Positions 33,108-45,100 of a DNA stretch of 64,000 nucleotides are shown here, in pieces. Each line of letters starts with the position of its first letter. Position 1 is the stretch's first letter. The position numbers and the translations under genes are program-made. The notes under the pieces are model-generated. The model was not told where the DNA came from, did not search any database, and saw only the letters and a list, made by a program, of their open reading frames with translations. Source of the DNA: Lunularia cruciata (taxonomy: Eukaryota; Streptophyta; Marchantiopsida; Lunulariales; Lunulariaceae); assembly GCA_948567375.1 (NCBI GenBank), contig OX419759.1:18692744-18756743 (forward strand). Reading direction: 5' to 3'.

Positions 33108-34869
33108 AGCTGGTCAATGCCTTTGAGTCTCAAGAAGCATCTCTTGGTGTGGAAATCTTGGGCTGAGTACATTTCTTTATTGCTCCTCAATCAAGCAAAC
33201 AATTTTACTTTAAGGTTACACATATCAATATTCCTATTTTCTTTAATTTCTTGAATCATCTTGTGGTGGGTCAATTCTAAATTCCATAGCAAGAAGCCCA
33301 ATTTCTTGTTGAATTACTTCTACATTACATAAATGCACATTTTTATGGCCAATAGTTTGAGAATTATCTCAGGCACTTGCCTATGCTGCCTTGGCATGCT
33401 CACCATATTATGTCTCTTTTTCTTTTGAACAAATGCAAAGGGAAGTTTCTATAAAGGCCTACAAAAAATTGACGTTGAAGGTGGAAGAAACTCTTGATTA
33501 CTCTAAGCTCTAAATTAATATCAATATGTAGAATGTTAAGGATTGCTAACTTAGCATTATTTTATAGCCTTAGCATGTTTATTACATGCATTTAATGATT
33601 TCGTGGTCTCAATCCCCACACGTGAGTGCTTTAGCACATGCTAATGGTTCTAAATGGTAGTTATTTATCTAAGTGGATGCACATTTAAATCTTTGTACTT
33701 CCTTTGGGGCAAAGGTCTTCCAAGGTGAAGGTCTTTGGGTCAAAGGTGAGCGGTGGTGAAGGTATTCATTTGTGTACGCCTTCATTATGGACCTTCTTTA
33801 GGCTCAACCTCTTTGGATTCATTTATTCCATATGCACTTCCTCCTTTGTGCTCATTCTTCCCACATGTATGGTTGCCTTCCACTCTAAAAGAAAGTTGTC
33901 TAGCACCACTTTCTAGCCTCCACAAGCCTATAGCTTGGCATAAGCTCAAGAAAAACACATAAAAAACAAAAAACATTCTGTTTGCAAAGAGTTGATCACT
34001 AAAAAAATAATGGAACTCATCTTCTTATATATTTTCCAACATGACCATCTATCCTTTTACTTATAAAAGTTGAGTGAAGGAGTATCCACAAACTATTACA
34101 TTAGATGCATGGTTTGGTGATAATAAGAAATTTTTATGTAAAATATTTATTTACATTGTGTTGTATAAAAAATATCAGCATATTCAATTCCATCAAAGAT
34201 CTTTATTTTCATTCTTAATTTTAACATTGAGTTCTAAAATCTTACAAATGAATTTTTGGCATCTTTATTGACCTAATATTTATACAACTCCCTCAATCAC
34301 ATGTAAAGATGGCTTATGGGTTCCCTTTAGAAGCTATTCCTTTGCATGTGTTATATAAAATAAAGCATATATGCACCAAATTAGTGTATGTTATCTTCTT
34401 TCTAAAACTCTTACCAAAAGTAGCAACTAACATAAAAGAGACACAAACAAATATTTTCTTATTTTCCCTTTCTTCATTATGTGTGTTTACCATCACATGG
34501 TATGCAAATTTATCTCATGTCTTTGTGGTAGATTTCCTTTTTTGGATCCTTGATTTAAATTATTGATTAAGGGATGTTGATTGATGTTTAGGTCAAGACA
34601 ATCCAAATTAGTTATAAAGCAAGGTATTGCTAATCCTTGACAAAATCACTAGAAGAATAATGGCTATCTTTAGCCCATAATTCTCTTTCCTAGGGTTTTG
34701 TAAAGGTTTACATAGTAAGCACTCCATTGATAGCTCTTGACTTCCATATACTCCTTCTTGACCTATGAATTCAAATTTATAAGACCCTTTTCTTTTAATA
34801 ATGAAATAGAAAATAAAATGCAAGTTCAAAATAGACAAACAATTCAAAGCATGGATTGATTTAAGATCC

Positions 34870-37310
34870 ATCAAGCATTGAGTGAGCATTGAACGTTTTG
34901 CAAACTTGGAGTGCCATCAAATCTTAATGCCAAAATAGAGAAAAGGCAACCACATAAAAAACACAAAAGATGGGAGGAACTCATCAAGCCATACAAGAGT
35001 GAGTCAAAAGAGGTAAAATGGAGGTAAGCCCCAATAGTATTAATATGAGAAATCTGCATGACCACACCTAATATATTAAAGATATGCAAGTAATAAGGTC
35101 TTAAAACTATTGGAACATTCAAAGAAGCATCACCAAGTGTGAATGCTCTCTTATGGATTGCACTAGCCAATGCTCTATATAGAGTAATGGACACATATAT
35201 GCTACAAAGTAGGAGAGTGAGAGTGGTACTCCTTGGACATCTAATATGATAAGCTCTTGTGCATTCCTTGATAAATGTGTCAATTTTTGTGTCCATTGCA
35301 CCAAATAACTTCAAAGCTATAAGAACAAAGAGGCAACCTTGCTACATACTCCTACACTTGGAGATCTTACATGTTTCCACTTTGCTTGCCGCCTACCCAA
35401 GAGAATGAGTAATCATTCCTTTTAAAATTGCATCATGTGTAGGGTCTTTAACCATAACATTTGCTATTTTCACCTAATCATCTTGGACCAAGTATAAATT
35501 TGCCTTCACATGTGTTGTCTGCAAAGCACATGAATGCTCACTCCAAGCAAGGTATCCATTCTTTCATGCCATAAAAAACACTATATTTCTGATGACATCA
35601 TGGGTTATTATCTTTTGTCTTCCAGAAGCACACCATGTCATATGGACCATTACTACATCCAATATAGAACCACACTCATAAATGAGTAATGAAGATGTAG
35701 ATAGGTGGACCAAACCTAGGCAAAACATCATCATTGTAGAGAAGGTAGTTAGTGCAAGTTGGAACACCTTAAAACACAATCAAGCTAGGATCCGAGAGCC
35801 TTCATCCTTGTTAGAGCAAGAGTGGAGATGTGCTTTAGTAGCATGAGGAATGGACAAGTCAACTAAGGAAGAATGTAGCATATATTAACACTATTGCTCC
35901 ATCAAGGAAGATTGCAAACCTTTGGTCTAATCTGATGGTAGTGAAGTAAAGGATGGAAGGTCCTCCCATTCATATGGGAATAGACCATCTCTTATCTTCC
36001 AGAATAATATCTAAAGAAAAAGAATCCCTTCTCCACCTTGGTCACATATGTCTTCTAAATTAACCCATGGAAAAAGACAAAATGGGAGAAAAGTAGGGAT
36101 GTTGAGAGAGCCCAACTACCTGAAAATGCTATAGGTGCTATCTCCTCCATAGATAGTAAGCCTAGCCCTTTGCACAAGGTTGGTAGAGATATTTATCTAT
36201 GTGCCAAATCCCTTATCACACACTTGAATGTCCTTAGTCTAATGATATCACCAAAGACTCCCATAATCCTCTTATCAAAAGCTCTCAAGAATGATAAGAA
36301 GGTCCAAAAAGGAAGAACTATGCAAAGGAGGTAGGTAAGTTGACAAACAATATTAGAAGAGAGTATAAAAAATGCCACATGTGGACCTCCTAGTAGAGGA
36401 AGGTCATCCACATGAAGAATATACTTTTCAAGAGCTATGTTTAAGAAGTGTGTGACAAAATCCTTGGATCCTACTAGCACTCCAAGAATACATAGTCCAT
36501 CTGTAGATGTGATACACCTCTTTAGAACTCAAGGTAGGGAAGGATACTTAATAGAGGACCATGCTTTGCACTTTGACACCTTGACTCTCAAGCCTACAAG
36601 ATGTAGCTTGGCATTCAAGTGGTCAAAGGTATACCTAATCTGATCTATGGGGTCCACAATGTGTGTATCATCTACAAAGGAGCTAAATACACAACTTGGC
36701 TTGACCAACATAGTAGTTAAGAGAGCTCTAAAGTGAAACATGGAAAATAAAGGTCTCCCTATAGGATCTTCTTGTTGTGTGCTAACAATTGACTCCAAGA
36801 TGGTAAATCTCTCTTATGAACAACCATGTTGGTAGTAAAGGGAAGTAAGAGAGCCATAGAAAGACCACACAAAAGGAATAGGATTTTCTAAGGATCCATT
36901 GGCCTCTTAAGCTCTCTAATGATAGATTCTCATAAGACAATATTAAAATTATTCTCAATAACCATTATAGGATGACCCACTTTGGATGGATATCTAGGAG
37001 TGCACTAATGCTTAGAGATATAGCTTCACAACCTCTTGATATAACTACTCCAAAATATTGTAGACTTAGGTGTTGTTGGAAGTGAGAATGCGTCTAAAGG
37101 ACAATAGTGCAACTAACCAAGCACAAAAAGATCTCTCTAATAGCAATTGGTCTAATACCTCCACGAGAAGTTGACTAACATCTAATACCCAACTACTTGA
37201 TATAGGAATATCTCCCCTTGCTACTACTATAGCATCTTGATTAAAATAGCTTGGCAAAACCACTAAAAGGATTACATGCTTGAAAGCAATCTCTAAGATT
37301 CTCATATACC
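34870..37310 (-). mobile_element. Decayed non-LTR retrotransposon (LINE)
   Basis: Three - strand frames give a consistent LINE polymerase. 36798-36529 has QEDPIGRPLFSMFHFRALL then FVDDTHIVDP and LVGLRVKVSKCK, the reverse-transcriptase palm with its FxDD box intact. 36480-36193 (LVGSKDFVTHFL, then LPLLGGPHVAFFIL) is the thumb and downstream region. 35779-35564 holds the THDVIRN segment typical of the C-terminus of this plant LINE group, and 35314-34871 the last part. Stops separate the pieces. The endonuclease end should lie above 37.3 kb and was not recognised. No poly(A) tail or target duplication found. Confidence 0.72.
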
Positions 37311-38510
37311 ATCATTGACAAGCCTCATAAGGAGAGCCGAGGGGCAATGCATAACATTGTGTGAAAAAAGTGATACATTAAGACATAAAAGCTACTCAAG
37401 CTGATAATCTAAGACCTTTGATTGTACTCATTCTCTTGCTATATGATGTAGTAAGTGTAGGGAAGAGATAGTCTCACAAGTGAGACTAGCCATAAACAAA
37501 GGATGTAACGCTTGTGCTACTCTACTGAACTCTCGCGTTCTACCCAATATCAATCATCATTGTAATTGAGTGGACTCTATGGTATCCTATGGAATAATCT
37601 TTCTCTTGAAACATGCAACCTAACATAATCTTTTTCTTGAAATGTGCAACCCTAATAGACTCCTCCTATAGGGCAACCCAATCCCTCAATCAAAATTGAC
37701 AAAATCTAGCAGCCACCTCTTAATACCTTGCACTTTAATCTCTAGCTTAATGAAGACACCATCAAGTGAGTAAGAGGAATAAAAACTATATTAACTCATC
37801 CAAGGGATCACATGCAAAATGATCGGGTGATAAACAAAAAGCATATCTAGCTCATCATGGAATGTACATGATAATCTATGGAATAGACATGGACATGGAA
37901 AACTAGCTAACCACTAATATAACCTTAAAATAGAACAAGCCTAAGATGCTAACCACTTCCACAACTTGATCAATATCCCTAAAATAGTTACCAAAGGAAT
38001 AAAAGAACAGTGTGTAATCTAGAGTACCACCGTTGTTGATATAGTCTCTAGTCTCTAGTCTCATATGAATATTCAAAGTGATTCAATTATAGTCTTTGAG
38101 CATCCTTCACACATAGATTTGCAAGATAAATTATCAATGACGTACCAAAAATAGTGTATCTGGAAACGTTTTAGGCTATTTTCACATGGAAAAAGATAAT
38201 GATGGTTAACACAAAAATAAAACAAAATATGATTTTTTCAATTTATAAAATTATATTTTTTCATACCTTAACTCACATGAATAAATATTATTTTTTATAA
38301 ATTATAAAACTTAATAATTAATTATTTTAAACAAAAATTATAATATAATATAAAATAATAATTCTAAAATTTTACAAATATTTATAATTTTCTACAATAA
38401 TTTATTTAAATATTAATAAAAATTTAAATATTCAAATAAAATTAACTATTCATTATAAGATACTGAATATATATCAAACACTCTACAAATCTAAAATCTT
38501 TTTACTCTAA
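37311..38510. other. AT-rich DNA upstream of MTR4
   Basis: No gene seen; extremely AT-rich from about 38180 to 38500. Confidence 0.5.
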
Positions 38511-38672
38511 TCTCTCCCTACCTCTCTAATCTACCGGGGATTCTTACACAACTTTAAATTTCAAAACCAAAATGTGGATAATGTGAAGTCCATCTCTCCC
38601 TACCTCTCTAATCTACCGGATTCTTACACAACTTTAAATTTCAAAACCAAAATTGGGATAATGTGAAGTCCA
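38511..38672. repeat. ~82-bp tandem duplication in the MTR4 upstream region
   Basis: The unit from TCTCTCCCTACCTCTCTAAT to AATGTGAAGTCCA occurs at 38511-38592 and 38593-38672, nearly identical (one G missing in GGGG and a small change in copy 2). It lies about 440-600 bases before the MTR4 ATG. Confidence 0.88.
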
Positions 38673-39108
38673 GCTCCGCGACATATGACGGGTGAAGCAG
38701 GTTCCTGGAGCCGGTACAAAACCAGCATCGTACGGGGTTAAACTGTACAGCATCCATTTTGGCTATCCGTGCGGGCGGTTCCACTGCAGTACAACTGCGT
38801 TACGTTGCTAAGGTGGTGCTAGCATACGAACTTTCGCACAAGGCCATCTGACTCTCTTTGTACTGTAGTTGAATGATTTTCTTTCACACGGTAAGACTCG
38901 TTTGTAGTCTGAAGCCCTGAACCGACCCTAAACCCCGTACCCTGCCCTAACGAGCTCTTCAGCGTTCCTCCAATTCACGATACAACTGTAAACAGCTACT
39001 TCATCGTCGAATCCTTCAATATCCAGGAGACGAGAATTCGATCATTGATTGATCTGATTTAATGTTTGGTACGTTGAATTTTGTGCTTGGATAGCCATAG
39101 CTGTGGCA
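38673..39108 (+). promoter_or_regulatory. Putative MTR4 promoter and 5' UTR
   Basis: Composition shifts sharply from AT-rich to mixed at about 38670, as expected at a housekeeping-gene promoter. No clear TATA box near the expected start. The likely leader runs up to the ATG at 39109. Confidence 0.4.
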
Positions 39109-42100
39109 ATGGCTACAGGAAAGAGGAAGGCGGAGAATGGTGCGGAAGCACTGAGCTCTCCACCGAAGCAAGCTAAAGCAGCGAATCTGGCTGCAATTGC
39201 TGAAGTGAAGCCTGCAGAGGAGCTCTCGGCGCCCTTGGTGGATGGTGCTGGAGGCGATTCTATTACTTGCCTGCATGATGTCTCGTACCCGGAGAATTAC
39301 CAAAGGCCTGAAAAGTCCGTCCCAGTAATTGCGTCGAAGCCTGCCAAAGTGTACCCTTTCACTCTTGACCCTTTTCAGCGGGAAGCTATTAAGTGTTTGG
39401 AGGCTGGCGAGTCAGTTTTGGTGAGTAGAAATTTTTTTCTTGCTCCAGTTTGCGCAGGTTCGAATTGGAGGAGTACAGAAGCTGTTTTTGCTCTGCTGTC
39501 CTTTTGTTTCTATTGATCTGCAGATGGTGGGATTGTGCATTTTGGATGAAGTTGTGAAAGTCCATGAGCGAGAGTGAGTAGGCGTCTGAATTGACTTGTA
39601 CACTAGAAATTCTGCCCATTGCTTTATTCAGGTCCTCAGAGGTAGCCGCGAAAACATAAATCGTTAAATTGATTGATGACTGTGCACAAATGCAAGCTCT
39701 CATCGTTCAAACCTCCCCGGCTAATTCAGAGTGGATAGAAGCTTTTCATTCTAGTCCAGTATCACAAACTCTGGAGTCATCTCCGTTGCAGGTTTCTGCC
39801 CATACATCTGCAGGCAAAACAGTTGTTGCGGAATATGCAATTGCAATGTCTCTTCGTGACAAGCAGCGTGTTGTTTATACATCACCTATAAAAGCCCTCA
39901 GCAACCAAAAGTTTCGGGAATTGTCGGAGGAGTTTTCAGACGTAGGATTAATGACTGGCGACGTCACAATCTCTCCAAATGCTTCTTGCTTGGTAAGTTC
40001 ATGCTTTCATCTGTTGTCCGTATCAAATCTCTCTATTTACGTTGACAGATTTCTTCAGAATTACTTACCTCTCTGTTACCTGCACTCCAGGTCATGACGA
40101 CGGAGATTTTGAGAAGTATGCAATACAGGGGTTCCGAGGTGATGAGAGAGGTAGCCTGGATCATTTTTGACGAAGTACACTACATGCGTGATCGGGAACG
40201 TGGAGTTGTTTGGGAAGAGAGCATTGTTATGGCACCAAAAAATGCACGCTTTGTATTTTTGTCCGCAACTGTGCCTAATGCACTGGAGTTTTCTGAATGG
40301 GTTGCGAAGGTATGTATGTACAATCATCCAAGTTTCATCCTTACTGGCAGCAGTTAGTCACACAAGATGATGGTAGACCTATCACTGAACGTCCTATAAC
40401 ATGCGTTTGTGGTTTCCTTGCTCTGACTTCTCTCCTACTTTTGTGGTCCAGGTTCACAATCAACCATGCCACATTGTTTATACCGACTATCGACCCACTC
40501 CACTTCAGCATTATGTCTTCCCAATGGGTGGCGATGGTCTGTATCTAGTTGTGGACGAGAAGAGTACTTTCAGAGAGGATAGCTTTCAGAAAGCCGTAAA
40601 CGCTGTCTCAACTACTGGGATTTCAAAAAAGGATAGTGGCAAGGGGCAAAAGGGTCCGACGAAGGGCAAGGAAACGGCCGGACCAAGTGACATCTTCAAA
40701 ATAGTGAAAATGATCATGCAACGCCAATATGATCCTGTCATTATCTTCAGTTTTAGCAAGAAGGACTGTGAAACTCAAGCTATGCAGGTACTCATCATAA
40801 GAAGAGCAGGTTGAATATTCTCAAGTTTTATGTTGTGACAAGTCTTGAGAAACTTGGACAACCTCCTTCATGCAGGCCGACCTTGTATAGATGATTTGAC
40901 AAGATTGTACAATGCCATTGACCTGGAACTGTCAAATTAGTTTTTTTGATTATTTAGACTTGTAGACCCTCGTTTAGATACCGTCACATGAGGACTATCC
41001 AAGGGAGAGACAACTAGTTGTAGCAACCAGCAAATTCCGACAAGGAGCCTGCTTTTGCAGAATGCAGCTGTTTTTATGGAGGTTTTTAAAGCTAGTTTAA
41101 GTGCAAAAAAAAAGACGATATGTACCTTGAACAGCTTGGTCTCGACTTTCCATGGTATAGTAGTGTTCGGGTTTCCTCTTTTAAAATGATCTTTCCGTCC
41201 TGATTACAGATGGAAAAGTTGGATTTGAATAATGAAGACGAGAAAAAGCTAGTCGACCAAATCTTTTGGAGTGCAATGGATTGTTTATCAGAAGATGATA
41301 AGAAACTCCCGCAGGTTTGAAGCTCGTCCATTTCTACATCTTTTTATCGTTTAAAAGGTTTGGTGTGGAGGTGTATCTGAGGAGTTTTTAGAGGACGTGG
41401 AAGATAAGACGTGTGTTTCTGTCCTAATACCTACTGACATTGTCTGGCATTGTTTGTACTGTGCACATTTTCTGCAGTAGTATTGACGTTATAATTCTGT
41501 GTTCAACCATAGGTTTCCAAGCTCTTACCGTGGCTGAAGCAAGGCATTGGTGTGCATCACTCCGGATTGCTCCCAATTTTGAAGGAAGTTATAGAGATCT
41601 TGTTCCAGGAGGGTCTGTTGAAGGTATGTTAATTTATTTCTATATTTATCACTCCCTTCGTTTTTCCCGCATGATCTTTATCTAGCTCAAAATTGAATGA
41701 TTTGTTGGAAAAACAAAATCCCTCTACTATACTTCACATTATGGCCTGGAGGCACGAACTAACAGGAGACCTTGCTCTCCACTATGTGTGAATGACGGCC
41801 ATGAGGGATGCCTTCTCATACGTTGTTCACTATGTCTTCCCCAGTGCTATGTGGGTATAGAACCGTGTTCGAACCAACGGGTTCCATATTCATAAAGTCA
41901 ATATACTTCACATTGTAGCTCTTTTTACATTTATCTGACCTTTGCATGAAGTTGTAGTTAATGGAGGATCTCTAGTAACCGTTAGGGTCCCCATAGTTGA
42001 CGTGCAGATGGGAGGCTGGCATTCTGACATTGGAGCATGCACTAACTTAAGTACCAAAAAGTTAATTCAAGCAATTCTGTCGTGGATGTAGAATAGCTTT

Positions 42101-45100
42101 TAAACTTTAACTTATCAAATATCTACTGAGAGAACGGGGACTTGCGCAGTGTCTGTTTGCAACAGAAACATTCAGTATCGGTCTAAATATGCCAGCAAAG
42201 ACTGTTGTCTTTACTGGTGTGCGCAAATTCGACGGTGACAAATTTCGTTGGCTATCCGGTGGAGAGTACATTCAGATGAGCGGACGAGCTGGCCGTCGAG
42301 GTTTAGATGATCGTGGTATTTGTATCCTCATGCTGGATGAAAAGCTTGAACCACCAGTTGCAAAGGCCATGGTGAAAGGAACAGCGGATCCTTTGAACAG
42401 GTGAGTCCGTATTTTTTCCCGAAGATTCTGTAATGGATTCTTCCGGTAGCTAGTCTTAAACGGTATGTTCGTATATATATTTCAGACACTTGTCTCAATC
42501 TTAAGTGCTCATTTATACGTATTTCAAACCTTTAGTTGGGAGTTTCTCACAAAATCCCTCCTCTGTGGTTAGAGTTGGGTATGTGTCACATGTTTAAGCT
42601 AACGTATGATGCTCTATTCTACGGGAGGGTCTCAGCAATAGAGTGAGATCCTAACTTCCCAACCTAATAAGTTGATAAGAGTGGGGCTTCTCCGGTGGCA
42701 GTGCGTTCCACTTGAGCTATAACATGCTCATAAATCAGATGCGCTCGGAGGAAAGTGATCCCGAAGCTCTCTTGAGGCAATCTTTCTTTCAGTTTCAGTC
42801 GGATCGTGCTCTTCCAAAACTTGAGGTAAGCAGAATCTTCGAACTTTGATTCTCTAGTCATTTAATCTTCAGTTATTTCTGCAATGTCGTCCATGATGTA
42901 TATCTAAACATTCTAAACATCTCTCTTATAGGCTTGCAAACCTTGAAGTTGTAAGGGAGTTCTAGACATTGTACCTTCTGGACTTGTATATATACAGGCT
43001 ACCACTATTTTAATTGAATACGGTTTTCTGCCATGTGGTTATCGAGTGTTTGCTTATTGACACGTGGGCCCACCTTGTCCATCACTTCATCCGAGACAGA
43101 TAATACCTCTTTTCTTTGCTCTTTCCTACGGTGCTCTATGTCCTTTTGTGCTTTTCCTTGCTTCTCTGTTCTTTCCTTCTTACACTTCGCCTTTGCTTTT
43201 CCTGCTTGAGTAGGCTCGCCCCTTCCCGTGCACCGATGATGCTTCTTTCTCCCCTCTCAAATTACTAACGAACCTTTGCTTGACAATTTCACTGTGCTGT
43301 GTCCTGGATTTTATCTCTACTAACGGATGTTTGTGATTTCAGGGATCCATCAGGTATGTCTCGATTCCTTCCCTCGTTTTACTCATGTTTATTTCTTTCT
43401 TGCCTGGTTCTCATTATGTGGCTGAGACTTCTGCGATTACTCATTTGCTTACACTTCTACTTGCTTCTACTTTCCATAAGCTAGCATTTTATGATAGATG
43501 CTACATGTCTGGATGACACACATTTTCAGCCTGTTCTTCCCTCAACATTCCCACTACTTCTGAGCGGCACTTAGGGGGAGCAACCGAGTTTGCCTTGGCA
43601 CTCATGAGGTTTCGAGCAGAAGCTTGGTACCAGGGGTACTGACACTTGAAGTCCCATGTGTTTTTGTGGAGGTTTACTATGGCCGCCTTCTGCTTCCATT
43701 TGCTGTTTAGTGTCTCAGGACTCAAGTGTCCATTGCGCTTGTTGCGATATACTTTATATCCTGTCCTCTTTTGCTTCACTCTCGTTACCCTGTTACACTT
43801 CGACATGTCTCTGCGGCCACACCATCCATAAGCTCTCGCATTATTCCACTCCTCCATTCCCCAGCTAATTCCCTCCCTATTATTTTTCCTTCACTCTTTG
43901 CCTGATTCATGGTCGGACCTCTCGCGTCTACAGTGTTCCTACCCAACTCCAGCCCACTTTTTTAATTTTCATCGTTCATGCACTGCTTACTGGCGGTCTA
44001 CTACATAACGTTTCCTATTTCTCGCAGTCGTTTGCGTAGATGTTCTCGATTTCACTTCACGTTGTTTACTAGTCCGTTACATATATGGTATTCTCAATTT
44101 GTTTCAATTATGCCTTTGCTTCAGGTTACATTCGATGCATTCTACCTTATGGATTTATCACTATTCTAGCATTGTGAATCATGTACATCTTGCTTACCGA
44201 TCATTTGCATTTCATGAGTTCTGGACAACCTGTTCCCAGAACGGCTTCTGCTCTCATATACCTATATATCCTGTCCTCTTTCACTTTGCACTCGTTACAC
44301 TGTTACACTTCAATATGTCTCTGCAGCAGCACCATCCACTAAGCTCCCACATTGTTCCACTCCGCCCTTCCCCAGCTAATTCCCTCCCTATTCCCTCGCT
44401 CTTTGCCTGCTTCATGGTTCAATCCTGACTTTCGACCTCCAGTATCTCCAGTGTTCCTACCCGACTCCAGCCTACAGTTTAATTCGTTCATGCACTGCTT
44501 ACTGGTGGTCAATTACATAATGTTTTATATTTCTCGCTGTCGTTTAAACAGCTGTTATCGATTTCAAGTTGTTTACTAGTCCTTTAGATATATGTTGTTC
44601 TCAATTTGTTGGAATTATGCCTTTGCTTCAGGTTACATTCTATGCATTCTACTTTATGGATTTATCACTGTTCTAGCATTGTGCAAAAAGTACATCTTGG
44701 TTACCCGATCATATGCATTTAATGAGTTCTGGATCACCCTTTCCTAAACGGCTTCTCCTCTCATCTACCTATATCTAAACATTCTAGATATCCTTGCCTC
44801 TTATCTGCTTGTCAAGAAACGGTTGAAAGAGCTGGAAGAGGAGAGGAGCTCCATTGTTATCGACGGAGAGGAGGAAATTAAGGGCTACTTCGGATTGCTG
44901 GAGCAATGGAGAGACTTGAAGAGCAACATCCGCAATATTGCATTTTCCCCTCGGTATTGTTTACCGTTCCTTCAACCTGGCAGGCTAGTTCGAGTTCTCA
45001 GTACCCAGGAGAACGATGTGGAAGAAGTTTCAACCCTGAAGACCATTGAAGGCTATTGGGGGGTGATTGTAAATTTCGAAAAGATCCCGAGTGCAGCAAA

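Larger units (their letters stand above)
28780..33960 (-). mobile_element. Decayed unclassified retroelement locus (repeat family C, copy 1)
   Basis: Read on the - strand: a leader-like block (33960-33580), a 166-codon frame (33107-32607), a Lys/Arg-rich frame (32283-32035), a gypsy-type reverse-transcriptase/RNase H fragment (about 31500-30894), a Glu/Lys-rich region (30450-30000), a 76-codon frame (30020-29790) and an end block (29250-28780). Related blocks recur at 55320-57190 and 60184-63400. I read this as one old element, but the blocks could also come from separate nested insertions. No LTR ends could be fixed. Confidence 0.5.
42826..44816 (+). other. MTR4 intron 8, enlarged by a repeat module
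   Basis: About 2.0 kb against 90-530 bases for most other introns. From about 42980 to 44800 it holds a pyrimidine-rich module that recurs in intron 11 at 47220-49020. Related copies of TATCTAAACATTCTA-type sequence lie near both ends (42901 and 44774), as if flanking an insertion. Within it are two ~511-bp tandem units (see separate entry). Confidence 0.75.

Noticed and set aside
39103-39108. Earlier start for MTR4
   Set aside because: The frame can be extended only to a GTG two codons upstream; the ATG at 39109 is the natural eukaryotic start.
43501-44579. Several 60-118-codon frames in MTR4 intron 8
   Set aside because: They lie in the pyrimidine-rich repeat module between well-defined splice sites and read as Ser/Leu/Phe/Cys-rich shadow translations.
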